Below are positions 43,399 through 51,977 of a DNA stretch of 64,000 bases, piece after piece. Each line of letters starts with the position of its first letter. Positions within the stretch are counted from its first letter, which is position 1. This DNA is from RGIG3009 sp964390295. Its GTDB lineage: Bacteria > Bacillota > Clostridia > Oscillospirales > Acutalibacteraceae. Where the stretch lies: contig CAYMHR010000001.1 in NCBI GenBank assembly GCA_964390295.1, forward strand, positions 1 to 64,000. The letters are read 5' to 3'. A program made the translations under genes and the position numbers. Under the pieces are notes generated by a model. The model was not told the origin of the DNA and searched no databases. It was given only the letters and a program-made list of their open reading frames with translations.

Positions 43399-44669
43399 CA
43401 GTGAACCTCCGTTGCTCTCAATGCTCTGGCGCCAATATCACGGCGACAATACTTGTTTTTGAACGAGACGGTATCCGCCAGGCGGTACGCCTCCCGAACG
43501 GCCTCCGACAGCGTGGCGGCTACCGCCGTCACACCAAGCACCCGGCCGCCGTCCGTTACCAGCTCACCGTCCACGAGCTTGGCACCGGCCACGTAGGTAT
43601 GTGCCACCGCTTCGTCCGAAATGGTCAGCGGCACGCCCTTTTCATACGCCGACGGATACCCCGCCGAAGCTAAAATCACACAACAGGCGCTTCCCTTGCG
43701 GAATCTGACCTCGGTATCCTTCAGCGTACCGTTCGTCACCGCCTGCATGATCGTCAGCAAATCGCTTTCCAGCAGAGGCAATACCACCTGCGTTTCCGGA
43801 TCACCGAAGCGGCAGTTGTATTCAATCACCTTCGGTCCGTCCGGGGTCAGCATCAAGCCGAAATACAGACACCCCTTAAACGGACGGCCTTCCGCTTTCA
43901 TGGCGCGTATTGTCGGCATAAAAATCGTTTCCATGCACTGTGCAGCGACGTCCGCCGTATAATACGGGTTCGGCGCCACAGTGCCCATGCCGCCGGTATT
44001 CAGTCCGGTGTCGTTGTCGCCGGCACGCTTATGATCCATCGATGATACCATAGGAACCAGCGATTCGCCGTCGGTAAAAGCCAGCACCGAAACCTCCGGT
44101 CCGGTCAAAAATTCTTCAATGACCACGCGATCGCCACTGGTGCCGAACACCTTGTCCTCCATCATGGAGCGAACCGCCTGCCGCGCTTCCTCGCGCGTTT
44201 GCGCGATCACGACGCCCTTGCCGAGCGCCAATCCGTCCGCCTTGATCACGGTGGGGATCGGCGCGGTCTCCAAATAGGCCAATGCATCCTCCAACCGTTC
44301 AAACACCTCGTACGCCGCCGTCGGGATCGCATACGTTTTCATCAGTTGCTTGGAGAACACTTTGCTGCCCTCCAGAATCGCCGCGTTGGCACGTGGGCCA
44401 AAGCAGGGAATCCCCTCTGCTTCCAACGCATCCACCGCACCCAACACCAATGGATCGTCCGGTGCCACCACCGCGTAATCCACAGCATGCTCCACAGCGA
44501 ACCGTACGATGCCGTCAATATCCTTCGTGCCGATATGAGCACAGGTGGCTTCCGCCGCCATGCCGCCGTTGCCCGGCAATACATAGATTTCATCGACCGT
44601 CGGATTTTCACGCAATTTGCGAACGATGGCATGCTCCCTGCCGCCGCCGCCAACTACCAACAGTTTCAC
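43398..44669 (-). CDS. purD: Phosphoribosylamine-glycine ligase
   Basis: This 423-residue ATP-grasp enzyme joins phosphoribosylamine and glycine to give GAR. The N-terminus KLLVVGGGGREHAI is diagnostic, with HKRAGDNDTGLNTGGMG and the FGDPETQVVLPLL ATP-grasp motif following. The start is GTG at 44667-44669, 8 bases after AAAGGAG. The open frame runs 26 codons further upstream but without a ribosome site. It lies between purH and purL. Confidence 0.95.
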   Translation of the reverse strand: MKLLVVGGGGREHAIVRKLRENPTVDEIYVLPGNGGMAAEATCAHIGTKDIDGIVRFAVEHAVDYAVVAPDDPLVLGAVDALEAEGIPCFGPRANAAILEGSKVFSKQLMKTYAIPTAAYEVFERLEDALAYLETAPIPTVIKADGLALGKGVVIAQTREEARQAVRSMMEDKVFGTSGDRVVIEEFLTGPEVSVLAFTDGESLVPMVSSMDHKRAGDNDTGLNTGGMGTVAPNPYYTADVAAQCMETIFMPTIRAMKAEGRPFKGCLYFGLMLTPDGPKVIEYNCRFGDPETQVVLPLLESDLLTIMQAVTNGTLKDTEVRFRKGSACCVILASAGYPSAYEKGVPLTISDEAVAHTYVAGAKLVDGELVTDGGRVLGVTAVAATLSEAVREAYRLADTVSFKNKYCRRDIGARALRATEVH

Positions 44670-44691
44670 GGGCTTTTCTCCTTTCTGCCGA

Positions 44692-45876
44692 TCAATGGTG
44701 GAACAGCCGCATCCCGGTAAAGGTGCAAACCATATCGTATTTGTCACAGCAAGCGATCACCGCGTCGTCGCGGATGGAGCCGCCCGGCTCCGCCACGTAG
44801 CGCACGCCGCTACGATGAGCGCGCTCGATATTATCACTGAACGGGAAAAACGCATCCGATCCAAGGACCACGTCCTGCACGGTATCCAGGTAGGCGCGAA
44901 TCTCCGCATCGGTCAGCGGCTCCGGACGGTGGGTAAAATACTTTTGCCAATTTCCCTCGGCGCACACATCCTCTTCGTTACGGTTGATATACCCATCGAT
45001 CACGTTGTCGCGGTCGGGGCGACCCAGTCCCTCACGGAACGGCAGTGCCAGCACCTTTTCGTGCTGACGCAAGAACCACGTATCGGCCTTACCGCCCGCC
45101 AGCCGCGTGCAATGGATACGCGACTGCTGACCGGCACCAACGCCGATGGCCTGCCCATCTACAGCGTAGCACACCGAATTGGACTGAGTATATTTCAAGG
45201 TGATCAGCGCAACAATCAGATCGCGGATCGCCGTTTCCGGCAACGTCTTGTTCTGCGTGACGATTTGGCCAAACAGCTCCCGATCAATGCGGAAGGCGTT
45301 GCGTCCCTGCTCGAAGGTAATGCCGAACACCTGCTTATGCTCGATGGCATCCGGCACGTAGTCGGGATTGATCTGCACTACGTTGTAGCCACCCTTGCGC
45401 TTTTTCTTGAGAATTTCCAACGCCTCCGGTTCATAACCGGGTGCGATAATGCCATCCGACACCTCGCGTGCGATCAGGCGCGCCGTGGTAACGTCGCACA
45501 CGTCGGACAAGGCGGCCCAATCACCGAAGGAGCACATCCGATCGGTTCCACGGGCGCGCGCATAAGCACACGCCAGCGGCGAGGCATCCAGTTCCGGCAC
45601 GTCGTCCACGAAGCACGCCCGCTTCAGCTTTTCCGACAACGGCAAACCGACTGCCGCCGAGGTGGGACTGACGTGCTTGAACGAGGTCACCGCCGGCATA
45701 CCGAGCGCGTCCTTCAGTTCTTTGACCAACTGCCAGCTGTTAAAAGCATCCAAAAAATTGATAAAGCCGGGACGGCCGTTCAGGATCGTGATCGGCAGAT
45801 CGGAACCGTCGTGCATAAAAATTTTGGCAGGCTTTTGATTGGGATTGCAACCGTATTTCAGCTCAAATTCCTTCAT
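44692..45876 (-). CDS. purH: AICAR transformylase (PurH domain without IMP cyclohydrolase)
   Basis: This 394-residue protein corresponds only to the AICAR formyltransferase half of PurH. It has the catalytic KHVSPTSAAVG, the NPDYVPD region, SNSVCYAVDGQAIGVGAGQQSR and SDAFFPFSDN near the end. It transfers the formyl group from 10-formyl-THF to AICAR. The missing cyclohydrolase activity is supplied by the PurO-type gene directly upstream. The ATG at 45874-45876 gives the family N-terminus MKEFELKYGCNPNQ. Confidence 0.94.
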   Translation of the reverse strand: MKEFELKYGCNPNQKPAKIFMHDGSDLPITILNGRPGFINFLDAFNSWQLVKELKDALGMPAVTSFKHVSPTSAAVGLPLSEKLKRACFVDDVPELDASPLACAYARARGTDRMCSFGDWAALSDVCDVTTARLIAREVSDGIIAPGYEPEALEILKKKRKGGYNVVQINPDYVPDAIEHKQVFGITFEQGRNAFRIDRELFGQIVTQNKTLPETAIRDLIVALITLKYTQSNSVCYAVDGQAIGVGAGQQSRIHCTRLAGGKADTWFLRQHEKVLALPFREGLGRPDRDNVIDGYINRNEEDVCAEGNWQKYFTHRPEPLTDAEIRAYLDTVQDVVLGSDAFFPFSDNIERAHRSGVRYVAEPGGSIRDDAVIACCDKYDMVCTFTGMRLFHH

Positions 45877-45886
45877 AGCGTTACCC

Positions 45887-46627
45887 TCACTTGTTTTTAT
45901 TAACGATGATTTCGGTCGGCTCACTGCCGTCCAGCGGAACCGCACGCACAAACAGCGAAACCTTGTTGTCGGCATTCAAGTTCTCCCACACCGTCGCCGC
46001 CAGTTCCGCGGCGGTATTGGGCAGCGCCACCTCCTCCGGCTCGCCGCAGAAGGAAGGAATCGGATCACCGTCGCACCGATAGGTGTGGATGAAATGTCCG
46101 ATACCAGCCTCCGGTGTGTATTCGTAAAAATAGCGTCGAACCGCTTCCGGTCGGCCGTTGGCCGATTTCAGGATGGACAGCTTGTAGGTGAACGCGTTGT
46201 GTGGGAACGCATAGTACAACACGCCTGAAATACGTGGTGTATAGTTGGGTGCGTCCGGCTCAAATTCGCGCAGACGCAACCCGTCCTCAAACCCGTGAAC
46301 ACCGCTCTCGCCACAAATATAATCGTAAATCGTATTCGTCTGATCACCATTGGTGATAATATCGACACAGCCGCCTTTAGCGCTCAAATAGGGATTGTAA
46401 ATAATTAGGCTGGGATCGGACAACTTGGATTCATCAAACGCCTTGGTGCGCATTCCGCCCTCAAACCGCTCGAAAATGCGGTTGCGACTGTTTTCACTGC
46501 GTCCCATGATAAAATACGCGATCATCGCGTTGTTGCCGTCGGCCGATCGACCGATTACGATACCGCGACCCGGATAGCTGTTTTCCGCCAGCAGGGTTGC
46601 CAGATCGTACTGTGCCATAGTGCTCAT
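45887..46627 (-). CDS. purO: IMP cyclohydrolase, PurO type
   Basis: This protein of about 246 residues belongs to the IMP cyclohydrolase family first known from archaea (PF07826). It has ENSYPGRGIVIG near the start, NGDQTNTIYDYI at about residue 100, and NYTPRISGV and the FPHNAFTYKLSILKS region. It closes the ring of FAICAR to IMP, replacing the N-terminal half of bacterial PurH, which is missing from the neighbouring purH. The start at 46625-46627 overlaps the purN stop codon (ATGA); an ATG three codons later (46616-46618) has better ribosome-site spacing and is an alternative. Confidence 0.92.
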   Translation of the reverse strand: MSTMAQYDLATLLAENSYPGRGIVIGRSADGNNAMIAYFIMGRSENSRNRIFERFEGGMRTKAFDESKLSDPSLIIYNPYLSAKGGCVDIITNGDQTNTIYDYICGESGVHGFEDGLRLREFEPDAPNYTPRISGVLYYAFPHNAFTYKLSILKSANGRPEAVRRYFYEYTPEAGIGHFIHTYRCDGDPIPSFCGEPEEVALPNTAAELAATVWENLNADNKVSLFVRAVPLDGSEPTEIIVNKNK

Positions 46628-47238
46628 CCTTTCCGTTCCTGCACCAGCGCCGCCGAGACCAGCTCGACCGCCGCCGGCAAAATCTTCCACTCCGCCTGTT
46701 CCATCACGCGCTTTTGCAAAAGCTCCGGTGTGTCGCCCGACAACACCTCTACCGCCTTTTGCAGGATAATCTCACCGCCATCCGGCACCTCGTTGACAAA
46801 ATGTACCGTGGCACCGGTCACCTTAACACCGTATGCCAACGCCGCCTCGTGCACGTGCAGACCGTAAAAGCCCTTGCCGCAAAACGACGGAATCAGCGAC
46901 GGGTGTACGTTCACAATACGCCGCGGATACCGGGAGGTAAATTTCTCGCTGAGAATGGCCATAAACCCGGCAAGCACGATCAGGTCAATGCGATACTCCG
47001 CTATCAGTGCATGAAGCCGTTGTTCAAACGCTTCTGACGAGCCGCAATCCTTCTTTAAGACCACTGCGGTATCGATGCCGGCACTTTCGGCACGCCGAAG
47101 AGCATAAGCATCGGCGCGATTGGCGATCACCAGCACCAGTTCACCCGACGGGATCGCTCCGCCTTGTTGGGCATCGATCAACGCCTGTAGGTTGGTGCCG
47201 CCACCGGATACCAGTACGGCGATCCGCGCGCGGCTCAT
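46624..47238 (-). CDS. purN: Phosphoribosylglycinamide formyltransferase
   Basis: This 204-residue enzyme transfers a formyl group from 10-formyl-THF to GAR. It has the N-terminal IAVLVSGGGTNLQALIDA, the catalytic HPSLIPSFCGKGFYG and the GATVHFVNEVPDGG motif. Its first 59 codons lie in a 491-bp tandem duplication, so its start overlaps the end of a chimeric ORF (ATGA) just as the chimera's start overlaps purM. The complete gene is intact. Confidence 0.95.
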   Translation of the reverse strand: MSRARIAVLVSGGGTNLQALIDAQQGGAIPSGELVLVIANRADAYALRRAESAGIDTAVVLKKDCGSSEAFEQRLHALIAEYRIDLIVLAGFMAILSEKFTSRYPRRIVNVHPSLIPSFCGKGFYGLHVHEAALAYGVKVTGATVHFVNEVPDGGEIILQKAVEVLSGDTPELLQKRVMEQAEWKILPAAVELVSAALVQERKG

Positions 47239-48045
47239 ACGATCACCTTTTCGTCCGATTCGACGATCTCACCGATCACGTAGGCATCTTCGCCGTTTTC
47301 ACGCAGGATTGCCAGTGCCTTGTCCGCTTCGTCCGCCGGAACCACGATGCTCATGCCGACACCCATGTTAAAGGTGTTGAACATATCGCGTTCGCTGATG
47401 CCGCCAACCTTGGCAATCAAATCGAAGATCGGCAGTACCCGCACCGCCGCCTTGTCAATTTTGGCACCCAGTCCGTCCGGAATACTGCGCGGAATGTTTT
47501 CATAAAAGCCACCGCCGGTAATATGAGAAATGCCGCGCACCCGGACCTGCTCCACTGCGGTATCGATGCCGGCACTTTCGGCACGCCGAAGAGCATAAGC
47601 ATCGGCGCGATTGGCGATCACCAGCACCAGTTCACCCGACGGGATCGCTCCGCCTTGTTGGGCATCGATCAACGCCTGTAGGTTGGTGCCGCCACCGGAT
47701 ACCAGTACGGCGATCCGCGCGCGGCTCATACGATCACCTTTTCGTCCGATTCGACGATCTCACCGATCACGTAGGCATCTTCGCCGTTTTCACGCAGGAT
47801 TGCCAGTGCCTTGTCCGCTTCGTCCGCCGGAACCACGATGCTCATGCCGACACCCATGTTAAAGGTGTTGAACATATCGCGTTCGCTGATGCCGCCAACC
47901 TTGGCAATCAAATCGAAGATCGGCAGTACCCGCACCGCCGCCTTGTCAATTTTGGCACCCAGTCCGTCCGGAATACTGCGCGGAATGTTTTCATAAAAGC
48001 CACCGCCGGTAATATGAGAAATGCCGCGCACCCGGACCTGCTCCA
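47061..48045. repeat. 491-bp tandem direct repeat across the purM/purN junction
   Basis: Copies start at 47061 and 47552 and are offset by 491 bases; I see no differences. Three bases (cca) are shared at both ends, consistent with microhomology. Each copy holds the 3' part of purM and the 5' part of purN. Confidence 0.95.
47235..47729 (-). CDS. Chimeric PurN(N-terminal)-PurM(C-terminal) ORF made by tandem duplication
   Basis: This 164-residue reading frame starts with the first 59 residues of PurN (through SAGIDTAV) and continues in frame with the last 105 residues of PurM (EQVRVRGISHITGGG onward). It is created by the 491-bp duplication. Its start overlaps the purM stop (ATGA), and its stop overlaps the true purN start the same way, so translational coupling through the operon is kept. 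It lacks the PurN catalytic His/Asp and the PurM ATP-binding half, so it should have no enzyme activity. It may be an assembly artefact. Confidence 0.75.
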   Translation of the reverse strand: MSRARIAVLVSGGGTNLQALIDAQQGGAIPSGELVLVIANRADAYALRRAESAGIDTAVEQVRVRGISHITGGGFYENIPRSIPDGLGAKIDKAAVRVLPIFDLIAKVGGISERDMFNTFNMGVGMSIVVPADEADKALAILRENGEDAYVIGEIVESDEKVIV

Positions 48046-48760
48046 GCAACGCCAGCACCGGCTTCACGTAAATGCGGGTCGGGGTCAGCAGGGTTTCGCC
48101 CAGCGATTTGCCATCCAGCTCCGCCATCGGCGTTTTAAGATCGGCGTTTTCAACGTCAAACACCTTGCGAACCAGCGAAAAGCCGTTGGAATGAACGCCG
48201 TTGGAGGGCAGGGCAATTACCACATCACCGGCACACATAGCTTTGTTGTTGATGATGCGGTCACGATCCACCACGCCGGTGCAATAACCGGCCAAATCAT
48301 ACTCATCCACCGGATAAAAACCGGGCATTTCCGCCGTTTCGCCGCCGATCAGCGCTGCGCCGGACTGCACGCAGCCGTCGCACACGCCCTTGACAATGGC
48401 TTCGATACGCTCCGGCACGTTTTTGCCACAGGCGATATAATCCAAGAAAAACAACGGCTTGGCACCACAGCAAATAACGTCGTTGACGCACATGGCCACA
48501 CAGTCGATGCCGACCGTGTCGTGCTTGTCCATCAAAAAGGCGAGCTTGAGCTTGGTGCCGACGCCGTCGGTTCCGCTCACCAAAACCGGACGCGTTATTC
48601 CGGTCAAATCCAGCTCGAACAAACCGCCGAAGCCGCCCACGTCCGAACACACGCCGGAGGTCATGGTGGTGGCAACGTGGCGCTTCATCAACTCTACCGC
48701 CTTGTAGCCGGCGGTAATATCCACACCGGCTGCCGCGTAACTTTCGCTGTGACTTTTCAT
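47726..48760 (-). CDS. purM: Phosphoribosylformylglycinamidine cyclo-ligase (AIR synthetase)
   Basis: This 344-residue enzyme closes FGAM to AIR with ATP. It has SYAAAGVDITAGYKAVELMK at the start, the VSGTDGVGTKLKLAF motif and the GISHITGGGFYENIPR motif, and is full length for the family. Its 3' third is duplicated downstream as part of the chimeric ORF. It starts 19 bases after purE. Confidence 0.96.
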   Translation of the reverse strand: MKSHSESYAAAGVDITAGYKAVELMKRHVATTMTSGVCSDVGGFGGLFELDLTGITRPVLVSGTDGVGTKLKLAFLMDKHDTVGIDCVAMCVNDVICCGAKPLFFLDYIACGKNVPERIEAIVKGVCDGCVQSGAALIGGETAEMPGFYPVDEYDLAGYCTGVVDRDRIINNKAMCAGDVVIALPSNGVHSNGFSLVRKVFDVENADLKTPMAELDGKSLGETLLTPTRIYVKPVLALLEQVRVRGISHITGGGFYENIPRSIPDGLGAKIDKAAVRVLPIFDLIAKVGGISERDMFNTFNMGVGMSIVVPADEADKALAILRENGEDAYVIGEIVESDEKVIV

Positions 48761-48779
48761 AGATACTCTCCTTTTCGTT

Positions 48780-49268
48780 TTACACGCCGCCGTTCAGCGC
48801 CGCGTCCTTTTCCAAAACCTTACGAGCGTCCTCTTCTCGTTTGGCATCCAACCGTGCCGCCAGTTCAGCATCCTCAACTGCCAAAATCTGGGCACACAAC
48901 AGTGCCGCGTTGGCACCACCGTTGATTGCCACCGTCGCCACCGGGATGCCGGTGGGCATCTGTACCGTGGCCAGCAGTGCGTCCATCCCCTCCAGCACCG
49001 AGGATTGGCAGGGGATTCCGATGACCGGCAACGTGGTGTTGGCGGCAATGGCACCGGCCAAGTGTGCCGCCATACCGGCGGCGGCAATGATGGCTCCAAA
49101 GCCGTTGGCACGCGCGTTCAGTGCAAAATTGCGTGCCTCGACGGGAGTGCGGTGTGCCGAGTAGATGTGTGCCTCATAAGGAATTCCCAGCGACGCGAGC
49201 ACGTCCATCGCCTTGCGGAGAATGGGCAAGTCACTGTCGCTTCCCATCACAATGCCTACTTTTTTCAT
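48780..49268 (-). CDS. purE: N5-carboxyaminoimidazole ribonucleotide mutase (class I PurE)
   Basis: This 162-residue enzyme moves the carboxyl group of N5-CAIR to give CAIR. It has VGIVMGSDSDLPILRKA, SAHRTPVEA with the catalytic histidine, and GMAAHLAGAIAANTTLPVIGIP. The N5-CAIR synthetase partner PurK is not in the window. It is the first gene after the ZTP riboswitch; the ATG is preceded by AAGGAGG. Confidence 0.95.
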   Translation of the reverse strand: MKKVGIVMGSDSDLPILRKAMDVLASLGIPYEAHIYSAHRTPVEARNFALNARANGFGAIIAAAGMAAHLAGAIAANTTLPVIGIPCQSSVLEGMDALLATVQMPTGIPVATVAINGGANAALLCAQILAVEDAELAARLDAKREEDARKVLEKDAALNGGV

Positions 49269-49290
49269 GCGAAAACCTCCTTATAGAAAC

Positions 49291-49329
49291 AAAAAAGGGC
49301 GCACTTACTCTTTGCAAGCAAATGCGCCC
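49291..49329 (-). terminator. ZTP riboswitch expression-platform terminator
   Basis: On the minus strand, gggcgca pairs with tgcgccc (49323-49329 with 49297-49303) and is followed by six T residues (49291-49296). Its 5' arm uses part of the conserved ctgggc of the aptamer, so ligand binding should prevent termination. Confidence 0.88.
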
Positions 49330-49402
49330 AGACGGTCGGCTGAAAAACACCCGAATTTCCTGCTTCCCCGTGGTGCTCCACAAATCCGTCAGTCGCAGGA
49401 AA
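49326..49402 (-). promoter_or_regulatory. ZTP (pfl) riboswitch
   Basis: On the minus strand the conserved parts of the pfl motif are seen in order: cctgcgactgacgg, then tggagcaccacggggaagcagg, then after a spacer gccgaccgtctgggc. The motif senses ZTP/ZMP, signals of 10-formyl-THF shortage, and turns on purine and one-carbon genes. The downstream genes (purE to fhs, including glyA) fit this role exactly. Confidence 0.88.
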
Positions 49403-49425
49403 AGGTATTAAGCTGTTACATATTT

Positions 49426-49454
49426 ATTTTACCATATTGCCGGTGCGGTGTCAA
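49426..49454 (-). promoter_or_regulatory. Promoter of the purine unit
   Basis: On the minus strand, TTGACA (49449-49454) and TAAAAT (49426-49431) are 17 bases apart, 46 bases after the pyrB stop codon. Confidence 0.9.
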
Positions 49455-49499
49455 GGACAACGGCGGTACATTTTCCGATTTTTGCCGCTTTTTACCGCT

Positions 49500-50588
49500 T
49501 TAGCGCACGGCACGCGATTCACAGTAGACACACCGGTAAATTTCCGCCTCTGGGTCGGTCAGGTGGAACGCTGGAGCCAGCTCCTGCTCCACCGCCGTGA
49601 TACAGCGCGGATTACAGCAACGAAGCCCCGATTCGGCACCGACGATGTCTTCCTCCGGATCGCACGCGTCGTTCCCGGCATCGCGCAACAGCTTCAGGAT
49701 CAAGGCCATCCGCATATATTTCCCGTTTTTCACCTGTTCAAAATAGCAGGCACGCGGATCGCTGTCCACCGCTACGCTGATCTCGTTGACGCGCGGCAAC
49801 GGATGTAGTACGATCATATTCTCGACGGCACAGCGCATCTTTTCGGCAGTCAATATGTAGCGATCCTTGAGCCGCTCGTATTCGGCCGGATCGTCGAAGC
49901 GTTCGCGCTGGACACGCGTCATATAGAGGATGTCCAGTTGAGGCATCGCCTCTTCCAGCGAGTCAATCTCCTCGTATTGCATGCCGTTTCGTTCGATGAC
50001 GCTCCACTTAATATGACCGGGCAAGCGGAGTTCTGCAGGCGAGATAAGCACCAATCGAATACCGGCATACCGCGACAGCGCCGCGATGAGCGAGTGCACC
50101 GTGCGACCGTACTTTAAGTCTCCGCAAAAACCAACGGTCAAGTGGTCAAACCGCCCCTTGTGGCGGAAAATCGTCAACAAATCCGCCAGCGTTTGGGTGG
50201 GATGGCAATGACTGCCGTCGCCGGCATTGATGACCGGCACACCGGCGTGACGCGATGCCACCAGCGGTGCGCCCTCGCGCGGATGGCGCATAGCAATAAT
50301 ATCGGCATAACACCCCACGGTGCGCGCCGTGTCTGCCACGCTCTCCCCCTTGGCGGCCGAGGAGCTGTTCGCCTCGGAAAAGCCCAGTACGCTGCCGCCC
50401 AGCTCCAGCATCGCCGCTTCAAAGCTCAAGCGCGTGCGGGTGGACGGTTCAAAAAACAGCGTCGCCAGCTTTTTACCGGCACACGCATGGGCATACCGTT
50501 CCGGAGCGTCAATGATATCCTCCGCCACCCGAATCATTTCGTCCAGCTCTTCCAAAGACAATTCCGCAATGTCGATCAAGCTTCGCAT
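49500..50588 (-). CDS. pyrB: Aspartate carbamoyltransferase with a fused PyrI-type zinc domain
   Basis: This 362-residue protein joins carbamoyl phosphate and aspartate. The catalytic chain (about residues 1-305) has FFEPSTRTRLSFE, GDGSHCHPTQTL and HPLPRVNEI. A C-terminal tail of about 45 residues follows, with C324-x4-C329 and C353-x2-C356 in contexts (CNPRCIT, YRCVYCE) that match the zinc domain of the regulatory chain PyrI. The nucleotide-binding half of PyrI is absent, so the tail may act in structure or assembly, not allostery. The ATG at 50586-50588 is preferred to a GTG six codons earlier. Confidence 0.94.
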   Translation of the reverse strand: MRSLIDIAELSLEELDEMIRVAEDIIDAPERYAHACAGKKLATLFFEPSTRTRLSFEAAMLELGGSVLGFSEANSSSAAKGESVADTARTVGCYADIIAMRHPREGAPLVASRHAGVPVINAGDGSHCHPTQTLADLLTIFRHKGRFDHLTVGFCGDLKYGRTVHSLIAALSRYAGIRLVLISPAELRLPGHIKWSVIERNGMQYEEIDSLEEAMPQLDILYMTRVQRERFDDPAEYERLKDRYILTAEKMRCAVENMIVLHPLPRVNEISVAVDSDPRACYFEQVKNGKYMRMALILKLLRDAGNDACDPEEDIVGAESGLRCCNPRCITAVEQELAPAFHLTDPEAEIYRCVYCESRAVR

Positions 50589-50609
50589 CGTCTTACCGCC
50601 TTTCACCGA

Positions 50610-51266
50610 TCATTCTTTGGCACCGTTAATCGCCAGATATGCCTTGATGCGTTCCACGTTCTCACGATTACGCTCATCCTCTTCCAAGTATTCGATAATG
50701 TCGTACACGTCGACCACCGAGTACACCGGGAATCCATATTCGGCACCAACCTCCGCCATGGCGGAGCGTTCGGTCCGGCCCTTTTCCTTGCGGTCCACCA
50801 TGACGAACACGGCGGCGACCTTCACGCCCTCCAGCGGCGACAAAATCGCCATGCTTTCGCGGATGGCGGTACCGGCGGTGATAACGTCCTCGACGATCAC
50901 GACCTCCTGACCGGCGTGCGGCTTATAGCCGACGAACACGCCGCCCTCGCCGTGATCTTTTTCCTCCTTGCGATTGAAGAAAAACGGCACGTCCAAGCCC
51001 TGCTTCGACAGCGCCACCGCCGCCGAAACGGCAATCGGGATGCCCTTATACGCCGGGCCGTACAGTACGGCCTGCTTTTTGCCCAGCTTCTCGATATACG
51101 CTCTGGCGTAAAATTCGCCCAGCTTGGAAATCTGGTCACCGGTTTTAATATCCCCGGCGTTAATAAAATACGGAATTTTGCGGCCGCTTTTGGCGGTGAA
51201 ATCTCCGAATTTCAGCACACCGGCACCTTCCAAGAATTGAATAAACTCTCTTTTATAGCTTTCCAC
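50610..51266 (-). CDS. pyrE: Orotate phosphoribosyltransferase
   Basis: This 218-residue enzyme makes OMP from orotate and PRPP. It has KSGRKIPYFINAGDI at the start, the AYKGIPIA loop and the PRPP motif VVIVEDVITAGTA. The start is GTG (51264-51266) after GAGAGGG. It lies between pyrF and pyrB in the pyrimidine unit. Confidence 0.95.
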   Translation of the reverse strand: MESYKREFIQFLEGAGVLKFGDFTAKSGRKIPYFINAGDIKTGDQISKLGEFYARAYIEKLGKKQAVLYGPAYKGIPIAVSAAVALSKQGLDVPFFFNRKEEKDHGEGGVFVGYKPHAGQEVVIVEDVITAGTAIRESMAILSPLEGVKVAAVFVMVDRKEKGRTERSAMAEVGAEYGFPVYSVVDVYDIIEYLEEDERNRENVERIKAYLAINGAKE

Positions 51267-51278
51267 GTTCGTTCCCTC

Positions 51279-51977
51279 TCAATCGACAAATTCTCGCACG
51301 CAACGCTCGTACGCCGCCACCGGATCGGCCGCCGCCGTGATGGGGCGCCCCACCACGATATAGTCCGAACCGATCTCCTTGGCCTGTGCCGGTGTCATCA
51401 CGCGCTTTTGATCCCCCACATCACCGTCGGCAAACCGCACGCCGGGTGTCACCGTCAAGAAGCCGCTGCCGCAGGTATCGTGCACCTTGCCGGCTTCCAA
51501 CGGTGAGCAAACCACGCCGTCCAGTCCGGCAGCCTTGGCGTTGGCGGCGTAGTGCATCACTACCCGATCAATCGGCTCGTGAATCAGCAAGTCTTTTTCC
51601 ATCCGCTCCTGATCGGTTGAGGTGAGCTGGGTCACTGCGATCAGCAACGGACGCGTTCCGTCGGGACGGGTCAATCCCTCGATCGCCGCCTCCATCATGC
51701 TGACCGTTCCCACCGCATGCAGGTTGGTCATATCCACGTCCAATCCCGACAGCACCGCCATGGATTTTTTGACCGTGTTGGGAATGTCGTGCAGCTTCAA
51801 ATCCAAAAATATCTTGTGGCCGCGTTGCTTGATCTCGCGCACAATCTGCGGTCCCTCCGCATAAAACAGCTCCATGCCGATCTTGACAAACGGCTTTTTG
51901 TCGGTAAAGCGATCCAAAAAGCCGAACACCTGCTCAGCACTTGCAAAATCGCACGCCACAATAACGTCCTTGCCCAT
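51279..51977 (-). CDS. pyrF: Orotidine 5'-phosphate decarboxylase
   Basis: This 232-residue barrel enzyme decarboxylates OMP to UMP. It has the active-site LDLKLHDIPNTV with its Lys/Asp network, VIVACDFAS at the start and a C-terminal DYIVVGRPIT phosphate motif. Its start codon overlaps the pyrD stop by one base. Confidence 0.95.
   Translation of the reverse strand: MGKDVIVACDFASAEQVFGFLDRFTDKKPFVKIGMELFYAEGPQIVREIKQRGHKIFLDLKLHDIPNTVKKSMAVLSGLDVDMTNLHAVGTVSMMEAAIEGLTRPDGTRPLLIAVTQLTSTDQERMEKDLLIHEPIDRVVMHYAANAKAAGLDGVVCSPLEAGKVHDTCGSGFLTVTPGVRFADGDVGDQKRVMTPAQAKEIGSDYIVVGRPITAAADPVAAYERCVREFVD

Noticed and set aside
47235..47729. Chimeric PurN-PurM protein as a functional regulator or new enzyme
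   Set aside because: It is exactly what a tandem duplication must produce and lacks the key catalytic parts of both parents.
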